A stretch of DNA of 64,000 bases, taken from contig NZ_CP065360.1 of NCBI RefSeq assembly GCF_019904295.1, forward strand, positions 62,001 to 126,000, read 5' to 3'. Source of the DNA: Ruegeria sp. SCSIO 43209 (GTDB lineage: Bacteria > Pseudomonadota > Alphaproteobacteria > Rhodobacterales > Rhodobacteraceae). The notes beneath the pieces are model-generated. The model made no database searches. It was not told the origin of the DNA and was given only the letters and a program-made list of their open reading frames with translations. Below are positions 24,989 to 32,591 of the stretch, piece by piece; the stretch's first letter is position 1; each line of letters begins with the position of its first letter. The translations under genes and the position numbers were made by a program.

Positions 24989-27369
24989 GTGATTTCCTTC
25001 CAGAAGATGGGGTTTTTTCGCCAGTCAGGATCAGGGAACGATTTTCCGTCTGATCCGCTCAGAACACGGAGAAGCGGGCCGAGAGCGCCGACATCGACAT
25101 CGAGCCAAACACTCTCATCACCTTTCTTCATGAGCATTACGCGGTCGCCAAAATGCGCCCTCAGCGCGCCCAGCTCTGAATCGTTCAAGCCGATTGCCCG
25201 GTAATCCGCTTCATTGCCGGATCGAGAGGGGAACAAGAGCTGCGTGCTGGTGTTTTCCAGGATCGACTTACTTGCTGCCGACGACAGGAGGTGATCGGGG
25301 ATCTGCGTCATCATCATCATCATGACGTTCAGCTTCCGATACGTGGTGTAGGCATTTATGAGGATGCCAGCGCCATAAGGGTTGCCAGCAATTACCCATG
25401 CTTCATCAATCACAAAGACAGTGGGTATCTTGGTGGCGCAGCGGCGTTCGATCTGGCGCATGACGTAGCTGATCCATGCCAGCCGCACCAATTCGTCATC
25501 CAGAACCTCGGAAATGTCGAAAACAAGATGACGGTCGCCAGCAGCAAACGGATCTGAGCCACCCTCGCCAAACATCCAGGACAAGCGGCCTTCGCCAGCC
25601 CATTCACTTGCACGCTTGTACAGGTTCTTGTCATCGTCAAAAGCTCTGAACCGTTCCACCAGTGAATCGAAGTTCTGAAGCGCAGGCGGCAAAGTGGCAT
25701 TCGCTTGGCAAGCCCGCGTGATTTCATCCTTCTGATCGGTGGTCAGTGGTTCGTCATAGCTCAACAGGGCAATGACCCAATTGGCGAGCCAGCTTTGCCC
25801 AGCCTCATCCGTTTCCGTTTGAAACGGGTTCATGCCAGTGGGTTCGCCCACCCGGACGCGGGTGTACTGCGCACCGAGCGCCCGCATTGGAGCCTCCATT
25901 GCCCGGTCTTTGTCAAAAGCGATGATCCGCGCGCCCTGTGCAACCGCCATTGTTGCCAGCAGCATCGCGATCACAGTTTTACCCGAGCCGTTCGGTCCAA
26001 GAACGATCGTATGCCCGGAGGGCAGGTTTTCAGGGTCGTTACTGGTCTTGGGAAGGTGCAGCGAAACATCGTAGCTGTCCCCGTGCGTTGTCGGGAACGT
26101 CGCCAATGGCCCCGGCCAGGGTAGCTTTTCCGCATCCAACCCTTTGGGGCGCATGTGGAACGCAACCATATCCGCAAAGTTCTGGTCCGTGATCAGTTCT
26201 TCACGGGCGCGGAACGCGAAATTGCCGGGGTGCTGCGCGAAGTACACCGACCGCGCCGACATCGCTTCGCGTTTGACCGTGCCGCCCGAAATCTGGATTT
26301 CACCGATGATGTGTTTTTCGGCGGTTTTCAGATCTTCCTCGTTCCCAAACACGCAGATCGACAGGTGGTGCTTGCCGAGTGACATGGTGCCGGAGGCAAT
26401 GCCGTCCGCCAGAATGGACAAGTCCTCTTCAAGCGACTTCGCTTTGTCGCCCGCCGAGCGCATTTGTCCCGACTTGCGGCGTTCCATTTCCTGCGCTTGG
26501 GCGCGGCTGATCGGCAGGAAGGATTGCGAAATCACAACATCAACCGGCAGGTCCAGCCCGTCGAAAATGCCGGGGAACGAAACCATCGGGTAATTCTTCA
26601 GGGAATACACACGGATGGAGCGTTCCTGATCGTCGCCTGTGACCAGTTTGCCGGTCTTGCCCTGAAACAGCACATCCTCTTGCGGCATGTTGAAGGCGAT
26701 GGGTTCTGCAATGTTTGTGTGAATGATCGGCTGATACCGACCGTTCAACAGCATTCCATAATAACCGAGCCAATGCCCCTCGCTGAGCTTCAGCCGGCGC
26801 ACACGGGCCTCGCCCAGCGTGCCCGCCAGTGTTGTGAACACACCGTCGAGCTGTTCCATCATTTCTCGGCGTTCCTCGTCTATCGTTCCAGACGACATGC
26901 CGAACATCTGTTTTGCCCGCTCATCCTGCCGCTTTTGGAGAATGGCGCTGATGATGATCTTGCGTTCTTTCAGCTCTGCATCGACGGACGCTGAGCGCAT
27001 GGCCTGCGCCACTGCACCGGCAAAACCGGTTGGATCTGTGATGACATGACCAGTCTCAGCCGGGACGGTCAGTCGATGGATATAAAAAGCCACCTCATTA
27101 GGTGTTGTGCGCAACACACGCTCAAACCGTTCGGCCAGGAACTCGAACTCGTTTTCGTCCAGCGTGTTTGCGTTGACACCGGTGATTTCCGCAGCGGCGA
27201 TAAGACCACCGTTGCGTGTGGAAATGACCTCATCATCCACGACATAGCCATACGGCAACATCTGAAAGAGGCTCATTTCATCCTTGCGCCAGCTCGGCTC
27301 GATCAACGAGCGGGCAAGGGTCCACATGCCTCGGGCAGCAGGCTTAGGCACTATAGTAATCTCCCCCAT
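24985..27369 (-). CDS. virB4: T4SS ATPase VirB4
   Basis: A 794-residue ATPase: N-terminal CagE/VirB4 domain ('NEVAFYIHRLTVPAE', 'HWLGYYGMLLNGRY'), Walker A 'LGPNGSGKTVIAMLLATMA', Walker B 'IPTVFVIDEAWVIAG' and the 'MMMMTQIPDHLLSS' region, then 'NTSTQLLFPSRSG'. It energises pilus assembly and transfer. It overlaps virB3 by 26 bp. Confidence 0.95.
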   Translation of the reverse strand: MGEITIVPKPAARGMWTLARSLIEPSWRKDEMSLFQMLPYGYVVDDEVISTRNGGLIAAAEITGVNANTLDENEFEFLAERFERVLRTTPNEVAFYIHRLTVPAETGHVITDPTGFAGAVAQAMRSASVDAELKERKIIISAILQKRQDERAKQMFGMSSGTIDEERREMMEQLDGVFTTLAGTLGEARVRRLKLSEGHWLGYYGMLLNGRYQPIIHTNIAEPIAFNMPQEDVLFQGKTGKLVTGDDQERSIRVYSLKNYPMVSFPGIFDGLDLPVDVVISQSFLPISRAQAQEMERRKSGQMRSAGDKAKSLEEDLSILADGIASGTMSLGKHHLSICVFGNEEDLKTAEKHIIGEIQISGGTVKREAMSARSVYFAQHPGNFAFRAREELITDQNFADMVAFHMRPKGLDAEKLPWPGPLATFPTTHGDSYDVSLHLPKTSNDPENLPSGHTIVLGPNGSGKTVIAMLLATMAVAQGARIIAFDKDRAMEAPMRALGAQYTRVRVGEPTGMNPFQTETDEAGQSWLANWVIALLSYDEPLTTDQKDEITRACQANATLPPALQNFDSLVERFRAFDDDKNLYKRASEWAGEGRLSWMFGEGGSDPFAAGDRHLVFDISEVLDDELVRLAWISYVMRQIERRCATKIPTVFVIDEAWVIAGNPYGAGILINAYTTYRKLNVMMMMMTQIPDHLLSSAASKSILENTSTQLLFPSRSGNEADYRAIGLNDSELGALRAHFGDRVMLMKKGDESVWLDVDVGALGPLLRVLSGSDGKSFPDPDWRKNPIFWKEIT

Positions 27370-27622
27370 GATGCTGGCGGTTTTTGGTGCGCGGAGTTTT
27401 GGAAAGGGTTACAGACAGGACGCGGAAGAAAGCCGGTTCCCATTCGTAAAAGAGGCGAAGCACGGTGTAGAAAGCAAAACCCGCAATGATTGCTGGCGCT
27501 ATTCCGAACATGAAGAACGAAAGCATGGTCATCCCGAGGATCACCAGCAGATAGATCACGGGTAGGCCGCCCCATTCTGCGGGACGGCTTAGGCCGCGAA
27601 AGACGGTATTTCGGCGCGGCAT
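27344..27622 (-). CDS. virB3: T4SS protein VirB3
   Basis: A 92-residue protein with 'VFRGLSRPAEWGGLPVIYLL', the typical VirB3 start ('..gltRPa...Gvp'), and a pair of hydrophobic segments (~20-55), then a basic tail. VirB3 is a short inner membrane partner of VirB4, sometimes fused to it. Here the genes overlap by 26 bp. Confidence 0.92.
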   Translation of the reverse strand: MPRRNTVFRGLSRPAEWGGLPVIYLLVILGMTMLSFFMFGIAPAIIAGFAFYTVLRLFYEWEPAFFRVLSVTLSKTPRTKNRQHHGGDYYSA

Positions 27623-27625
27623 CGA

Positions 27626-27907
27626 TCAGGCTCCGATGAATGTATCGGCAAGGCCAATGACGGCACCCACAACAATCGCGACCACTGGACCCTTCAGCGA
27701 GCCCCAACCGAACACATAGGCAAGACAGCCCCAGATGAAGCCGACAGCGGCAAGGCTGACGCCAACAACCTTGGAGTCGGCCAGCGTTTCGTTGATAAAA
27801 TCGCCAATGGCATCTTGCAGCCAGCCAGCGGAGGCGGGAGCTGCACTGACGATAATCATTGCCAGCGCGAAGAACGCGGTCTGTTGGATGAAGTGGGTTC
27901 TTTTCAT
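27626..27907 (-). CDS. virB2: T4SS major pilin VirB2/TrbC
   Basis: A 93-residue prepilin with a long signal peptide (~1-27, 'IIVSAAPASA') and two hydrophobic segments separated by a short 'FGWGSLKGP' loop, the hairpin layout of VirB2/TrbC pilins. It lies 3 bp upstream of virB3 and overlaps virB1 by 4 bp. Confidence 0.9.
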   Translation of the reverse strand: MKRTHFIQQTAFFALAMIIVSAAPASAGWLQDAIGDFINETLADSKVVGVSLAAVGFIWGCLAYVFGWGSLKGPVVAIVVGAVIGLADTFIGA

Positions 27908-28587
27908 GAGGAAGTGCTCACTTTGCTTAGGATGATCCGCACGTAGTTGCGGGTTTCGGTGAAGGGGGGGACGCCGCCGTATTCGACGACGCGGTGAGGC
28001 CCGGCGTTGTAGGCGGCAAGCGCCAGCTTCCAGGTTCCGAACTCGCGGTACTGCGCCGCCAAATAGCGGGCACCACCGTCGAGGTTTTCTGCAGGGTTCT
28101 TTGGGTTCACGCCCAGGTCTTTCGCCGTTCCGGGCATGAGCTGTGCGAAGCCATAGGCACCCTTGGGCGACAGAGCATCAGCCTGATACCGGCTTTCCTG
28201 CCAGACCAGCGCCATGAACAACTCTGCCGGAATGTCATGGCGTTCCGCCGCTGCGTGGATTTCTTTAACGATCCGCTCCTGCGACCAGCCGCCCGAGGAT
28301 CTGCGAGGCCGCGGTGCCTTGCCCGCAATCTCGATCTTTTTCTGTGGCTTGGCCTTCGGAGCTTCCGGTTTTTCATCGAGAGTGTACTCGCGCATCCGGA
28401 TTGGACAGACGATGCCATTAACGATTTCTGCCCGCGCACCGTTCAGAAACACGCTGCCGTCCGGTTCGTATTCGATGACCTGTGCACTGGCATCCGTTCC
28501 CAAAGTCGCCGTCAAGAATGCCAACAACGGCCAAACGGCGTTGATCCGACATCTGTTTTCGGTGAAGCTTTTGATGGAGCTGGTCAC
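27904..28587 (-). CDS. virB1: T4SS lytic transglycosylase VirB1
   Basis: A 227-residue protein with N-terminal secretion signal (~18-35) and a SLT domain: catalytic Glu in 'FMALVWQESRYQADALSPKG', then 'AYGFAQLMPGTAKDLGV', 'NLDGGARYLAAQY' and 'ALAAYNAGPHRV'. It opens peptidoglycan for T4SS assembly. The GTG at 28587 has GGAGGA 8 nt upstream; the frame opens at a TTG (28602) that overlaps this site. First gene of the vir operon. Confidence 0.92.
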   Translation of the reverse strand: MTSSIKSFTENRCRINAVWPLLAFLTATLGTDASAQVIEYEPDGSVFLNGARAEIVNGIVCPIRMREYTLDEKPEAPKAKPQKKIEIAGKAPRPRRSSGGWSQERIVKEIHAAAERHDIPAELFMALVWQESRYQADALSPKGAYGFAQLMPGTAKDLGVNPKNPAENLDGGARYLAAQYREFGTWKLALAAYNAGPHRVVEYGGVPPFTETRNYVRIILSKVSTSS

Positions 28588-28607
28588 TAATTTGTCCTCC
28601 AAATTAG
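28587..28607 (-). promoter_or_regulatory. Perfect inverted repeat enclosing the virB1 ribosome binding site
   Basis: On the minus strand the sequence reads CTAATTTG-GAGGA-CAAATTAG. The arms are a perfect 8-bp inverted repeat, the loop is the Shine-Dalgarno sequence, and the last base of the right arm is the G of the GTG start codon. As RNA it forms a hairpin with the ribosome binding site in the loop; as DNA it is a palindromic operator candidate. A weak AT-rich -10-like stretch (TAATAG, ~28630-28640) lies upstream. Confidence 0.65.
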
Positions 28608-29050
28608 GTCAGTAGTTTTTACATAATTACTATTATGGGGTTCGACATCAGGTCATCTGGGCCGTGGGAAAAGGGTGCCGGGACACAACACGGAACCTTC
28701 AGAGGCGCCGCAAAAAACCAATGTCTGGTTCGGATCTCTTAGTCGGATGGCCTAGCTGAAACGTTCGGATGTCCCGCTCGCCCAAATCGTCAGACAGCGC
28801 TAAGCGGTCGGAGGTGCAGGCACGTTGTCCAGGGTCGCACCCATTGACTCTGGCGCGGTGCTGTCCGATCTAAGATCGGCATCTAGGGTTACTGTTTTTA
28901 CCATAGTACAGTTCTCTCTTGATGTTTGAGGAATGCCCGGATGGATTTGGGGCGTTTCTTGTCCTGTCGGTTGTTGGCGCAATCGACAGGACCGCTCACT
29001 GCTCGGTGGTTTTGTTCCATTTTCTGCAAGTCGTCGCTCAGTCCTTTCGT
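28588..29050. other. Intergenic region upstream of the vir operon
   Basis: The 463 bp probably contain the vir promoter near 28620-28660 (AT-rich in an otherwise GC-rich stretch) and possibly a tiny gene at 28800-28904. Nothing else recognisable; no oriT-like or tRNA structure was found by eye. Confidence 0.4.
28800..28904 (-). CDS. Possible 34-residue peptide
   Basis: ATG 28904 has a purine-rich AGAGAG stretch upstream and opens a frame MVKTVTLDADLRSDSTAPES that ends in '...DNVPAPPTA'. The peptide is acidic, cysteine-free and without a signal peptide. No family recognised, and the gene may be spurious. Confidence 0.25.
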   Translation of the reverse strand: MVKTVTLDADLRSDSTAPESMGATLDNVPAPPTA

Positions 29051-29464
29051 CTAGCCGCACCAGGACCCGCGTTTGCCGCCCGAATAGGGTCGCGCGAGAC
29101 CTTCGGATATCAGAGTTTTCCCTATCTCCTGACCACCTGAACGTCCGACCGCGAGGAAACGGTCATGCACGTCCAGGTCTGGTTGGATAACCAATTCTAT
29201 CTGCCCACTGGTCTGAATGATCTCCGTCAGGCGGTCTTTGGCTTTCAGACCCAAAGCTCTCTCGGCCTCACATTGTGCGCGGAAGGTCTCAGGAGTGTCG
29301 AAACCGATGAGGCGGTAGCGGTCATCACCGTGGTCGATGGTGTCACCATCAACGGCAATCACCTCGGATGCGCTCAGGGTTATTGTTTGTTTTGATGGTT
29401 CAATCCAGACCGCAACAAAAAACAAAGACGCGAGTGTAGCGCTGAGAAACAAGAGCCGTTTCAT
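29051..29464 (-). CDS. Secreted/anchored thermonuclease (staphylococcal nuclease homologue)
   Basis: A 137-residue protein with an N-terminal hydrophobic segment (~3-22) and an SNase domain: 'VDGDTID' (metal-binding Asp), 'YRLIGFDTPET' (Arg, Asp, Glu of the active site), 'HDRFLAVGR' (second Arg) and 'LISEGLARPYSG'. All catalytic positions look present. Such nucleases are frequent next to T4SS and plasmid genes. I use ATG 29464; the open frame continues upstream over a region lacking motifs. Confidence 0.88.
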   Translation of the reverse strand: MKRLLFLSATLASLFFVAVWIEPSKQTITLSASEVIAVDGDTIDHGDDRYRLIGFDTPETFRAQCEAERALGLKAKDRLTEIIQTSGQIELVIQPDLDVHDRFLAVGRSGGQEIGKTLISEGLARPYSGGKRGSWCG

Positions 29465-29513
29465 GTGCCCTGCCCCAGTACTTTTGATGAGCCGGGTTCT
29501 CGAACGTGACCGA

Positions 29514-29870
29514 TCAGGTTTTAGTTTTCGCGTCCAAGGCTTGGGCTGCTTCGAGACCCTCTGGGGTAATCGACTCGATCGTATAATCTGATTTGACGCA
29601 GAGAATGCGCCCGTCGCCAAATTCCTGGTGATGCTTAAAAAGCCCCGGCCAAAGATCGAACTCTCTGGGCTCAGCGCCCGCGCGAGAGATCTTCGACTTG
29701 CACAAGGCTCCGACATAGTTCGGCGAGCTGTAAATGCAGTGGTACTTAGGTCGTCCAAGGGAAGCGAGTCCGATAAATTCGTAGCGGCATGTAAAGGGAA
29801 CCTGATCTTCTTTCAGGCCCCGGACCATCTCGATGGTTACCACAGTGTATTGTCTCTTGTTGTCCGCCAT
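29514..29870 (-). CDS. Hypothetical protein, 118 residues
   Basis: It begins MADNKRQYTVVTIEMVRG and contains three Cys ('FTCRYEF', 'YHCIYSS', 'ALCKSK', plus 'ILCVKSDY'). No signal peptide and no family that I recognise. It is upstream of, and in the same direction as, the nuclease gene (49 bp gap), so possibly co-transcribed. Confidence 0.6.
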   Translation of the reverse strand: MADNKRQYTVVTIEMVRGLKEDQVPFTCRYEFIGLASLGRPKYHCIYSSPNYVGALCKSKISRAGAEPREFDLWPGLFKHHQEFGDGRILCVKSDYTIESITPEGLEAAQALDAKTKT

Positions 29871-30025
29871 GACGACCCCCTATGGGCCGTCTTCTACATC
29901 CAAAAGTTGTGGACTAAAACACAATCTACGTCAATATAAGAAAGCACTCCAATATACGATATTAGATTGTCAGAAATATATTGGCCGGATATTGCTTAAG
30001 CGATTCGCAAGCAGGAGAGACCATC

Positions 30026-30748
30026 TTGAAACACTCAAAATCCAGGAATAGAACTCGCGCGAAGGCCCTTGCAGTTGCACTCGCTGTACTGCCGGCCACG
30101 CAGGCCAGTGCCTATCCAATTGACTGTGCCATATTCCTTTGCCTCGCCGGGGGTTGGCCAAGTTCGGCTGATTGCGTCGCAGCCAAGGCGGAGTTCATTC
30201 GGCGCATCACTCCCTATCCGGTAGAGCCTCCGCTGCAACTTTGGCGCTGTCCGATGAATGCATCAGACAGCACCTCCAACTTGAGTCCTATGGAACGGTT
30301 GGAAGCAATCAAACGCAGTAGCGCCAACCCTATTCCAGAACTTCCATCTGACGATACCACTGAGCCATTGCTGGTAGATGTTGCGATCTCAACAGAAGCG
30401 ATCCAGGCATTTCATGGCCAATCCGGCGATAGCTTTCAAGCCACACCGATCAGCGTCGATCTTTCCTCACCCGATTTCGACGTTGTGAGATCCATCAGGG
30501 TTTGGGATGTGCGCCACTACAGCTATCGCCGTCATTCGCGAGAGGGCGACTGCGAGCGTTCGCTTGATCTTGTGGTTGGCAGCTATGGCGATCATGCGAG
30601 CTTTCAATGGTCCGATCACGCTCCTGCGCCGATCCCAGCCTGGCTGCCCCTTGGCAATCGCTGCGAACCTCCCAGCTACTTCCGTGGCGTTGGCGTCGAG
30701 TGGACCGATACATTCGGGTTCAGCGATTATGAACTCATCCGATACTGA
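30026..30748 (+). CDS. Secreted protein with TrbM-like N-terminal segment
   Basis: A 240-residue protein starting at TTG 30026 (AGGAGAG at 30013-30019, 7-8 nt upstream) with a signal peptide (~1-23, 'ATQASA'). The mature N-terminus 'YPIDCAIFLCLAGGWPSSADC' followed by 'AAKAEFIRRITPYPVEPPL' has the Cys-rich 'CtvfLCLaG....s.dC..A...f' pattern I associate with TrbM-type conjugation proteins; this link is tentative. The C-terminal ~100 residues contain repeated Tyr/His ('VRHYSYRRHSREGDC'). Likely a transfer-related periplasmic protein. Confidence 0.6.
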   Translation: MKHSKSRNRTRAKALAVALAVLPATQASAYPIDCAIFLCLAGGWPSSADCVAAKAEFIRRITPYPVEPPLQLWRCPMNASDSTSNLSPMERLEAIKRSSANPIPELPSDDTTEPLLVDVAISTEAIQAFHGQSGDSFQATPISVDLSSPDFDVVRSIRVWDVRHYSYRRHSREGDCERSLDLVVGSYGDHASFQWSDHAPAPIPAWLPLGNRCEPPSYFRGVGVEWTDTFGFSDYELIRY

Positions 30749-31114
30749 GGTTCTTACCTGCGGCACAACGCGTTACTTCTGGCTATGCCACCAAAATCAC
30801 CAGCTGCACTTTTAAACCAGGCCGATTGGCCCGGAGGAAAAGCTTAATCCCAGAAACAAAAACCCCCGCAAGGCGGGGCCTCAGCGGGGATCTTCTTAAG
30901 TCAAGTTTGATCACCTGATTTATAGGAAGTTCCCAAAATTCTGACAAGGATAAACGCATCTGTGCGAACGGTTTTTCTGTGTTTATTTGCTGAGGTTCAA
31001 CCTGCCTTGCTTCCCCAAAGAGAAGCAGACTATGAGACCCCTTAACCATACCGAACACCCTGCCCCGCTAAGCTGCGATGCCAATACTGACCTTTGCCAA
31101 GGGAAGCCAATACG
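30749..31114. promoter_or_regulatory. repC leader/regulatory region
   Basis: The 366 bp between the secreted protein gene and repC contain the antisense RNA described above and must include the repC promoter. Nothing else coding is supported. In repABC plasmids this position is the repB-repC spacer; here no repA or repB is next to it. Confidence 0.5.
30857..30912 (-). ncRNA. Candidate antisense (counter-transcribed) RNA controlling repC
   Basis: On the minus strand a near-consensus sigma-70 promoter, TTGTCA (30942-30947) and TATAAA (30919-30924) with exactly 17 bp between, points away from repC. About 50 nt downstream lies a stem CCCCGC-CTT-GCGGGG (30864-30878) followed by TTTTT, a rho-independent terminator. 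The predicted transcript is ~55 nt and antisense to the repC leader, the size and position of the incompatibility RNA of repABC plasmids. On the repC mRNA the same CCCCGC (30864-30869) could pair with either of two GCGGGG copies (30873-30878 or 30884-30889), which would allow attenuation. Confidence 0.72.
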
Positions 31115-32404
31115 ATGAGCTTTCGGCAGATCGCATCCGTCCATCACCACGAAAATATACGCTTCCACAACGGCCTTCCCGAGGGTTGGAATCGAGACAG
31201 GTTTCGGCAGCTCTGCGTGGGATATGCGCAGATCAGAGGCGCATCAGCCCATTGTATTCGCACCTTAGAGATCATCATCGATATGATTACGCCATGTGCT
31301 TTTCGAGACCCGTCTCAGGAACCCTTTTGCTACGCGCGCCAGGAAACCCTCATTGCCGGTCGAGGCGTGACAGATCGGACAATCCACAATCACGAACGAG
31401 AACTGGAAATGATTGGCCTGCTCGAACGCAGGCTTGGTGCAAATGGGGCGCGTTGTAAGCGCAAGGGGCTCGGCCTCTTTCTGACCCCTGCCCTAAACCT
31501 CATTTCAGAGATGCGCGACGCAGACGAGCAAAGCAAAGCCGAGAAGAAAGAACATGACGAGCTGCGCGGGGATCGATCACGGCTTTACCGACATGTGAAA
31601 CACAGCTTGGCAGTGTTTGCCTCGCTCCCCTGCAGTCCTGAAGGCCTGGAAGACATGATGGGGGAACTTCGATCCTGGCCGCGTGCCGACAAGCTGAAAT
31701 ACATGTCGCTGGATGGGCTCAGATCACATGTTCAGGCAGCTCACGATCTTTGGAAGCGGATCGAAATATATGTTAAAAAACCCGGTGAATTTTCGGGTGA
31801 ACCCGAAGCCTGTTTCGGGTGCCATATACAAGACCAAATTGAAGAAGAAATTCTGTCTTGTAACGCCGATGGCGAAGTTACAATGCCCTCGGCTGAAGCC
31901 TCGGAACCAGATTGTTCTGGCTCCGGGCCTTACGGCCCTCCGCATTGCTTAGAAAGCAATCATCCGACAGATACGGCATCAAGCAAGGCCCAAAAACTAC
32001 CGCAGGTGAATAACCGCATCCTATATGAACTGGCCTCACCCGAGCTGCGTATGCATATCGATATCGCCGGTGGCGGAGATCAGAATTCCAGCCCGTCGCT
32101 CTACGCGATTGAGACCGGCGTTTCGGCGCGATTGTCGGAGATCGGCGCCAATGCCTCCGCATGGCATACGGCGATTGACCGTTTGACCGTGATGGGTGCA
32201 ATCCTGGCCGGGTTGATCATAGACGCGAGGCTGAGTGATCCGCGCCTGCCGCCCGTGGTTAATCCGGGCGGATACCTTCGCGGTATGGTGCGCGCAGATG
32301 AGCGCGGGGAGTTGAACCTGATTTCCAGTTTCATGGGTTTGTTGGCACGAAGAGCCCGGGAGGAGGAAGACGGGTTTCCGCAAGACCCCAAGAAGCGGAT
32401 TTAA
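31115..32404 (+). CDS. repC: Plasmid replication initiator RepC
   Basis: A 429-residue protein with RepC features: N-terminal domain 'FRQIASVHHHENIRFHNGLP', winged-helix part 'CYARQETLIAGRGVTDRTIHNHERELEMIGLLER' (in pieces), a variable, AT-richer middle, and the C-terminal domain 'AWHTAIDRLTVMGAILAGLII' with 'NPGGYLRGMVRADERGEL'. It initiates replication at an origin normally located inside its own gene. Start ATG 31115, with AGGGAAG ~10 nt upstream; an alternative start is 31094. There are no repA/repB partition genes in the window, so this is a solitary RepC. Confidence 0.9.
   Translation: MSFRQIASVHHHENIRFHNGLPEGWNRDRFRQLCVGYAQIRGASAHCIRTLEIIIDMITPCAFRDPSQEPFCYARQETLIAGRGVTDRTIHNHERELEMIGLLERRLGANGARCKRKGLGLFLTPALNLISEMRDADEQSKAEKKEHDELRGDRSRLYRHVKHSLAVFASLPCSPEGLEDMMGELRSWPRADKLKYMSLDGLRSHVQAAHDLWKRIEIYVKKPGEFSGEPEACFGCHIQDQIEEEILSCNADGEVTMPSAEASEPDCSGSGPYGPPHCLESNHPTDTASSKAQKLPQVNNRILYELASPELRMHIDIAGGGDQNSSPSLYAIETGVSARLSEIGANASAWHTAIDRLTVMGAILAGLIIDARLSDPRLPPVVNPGGYLRGMVRADERGELNLISSFMGLLARRAREEEDGFPQDPKKRI
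31771..31820. other. Candidate oriV inside repC: AT-rich stretch plus inverted repeats
   Basis: An AT-rich run (31764-31780) is followed by AACCCGGTGAA, a perfect 7-bp inverted repeat TTCGGGT-GA-ACCCGAA (31792-31807) and another TTCGGGT (31814-31820). In repABC plasmids the origin has been mapped to a central, AT-rich, dyad-containing part of repC. Position and composition fit, but the sequence itself is not one I know. Confidence 0.5.
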
Positions 32405-32591
32405 CCGTGTCGGGTTGCGCGCTGCCAGCTTCTCCAATTCATGTGTCTCATCGGCAGGTTTTTGCTCTGTTTCCGCCTCCAGAACAGAAGCGTATTCAAA
32501 TCTGTGATTGGCTACGGGAAATCCCGAGTGGTTTGTTCAGCTTTAGGTTGCTAATCGGCCTCGACGGCAACGCGGAACAGGAAGACGGTCT

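Noticed and set aside
30864-30889. Plus-strand transcription terminator for the gene ending at 30748
   Set aside because: The T-run is on the minus-strand side of the stem; on the plus strand the stem is followed by CCTCAGC. It fits better as the end of the antisense RNA.
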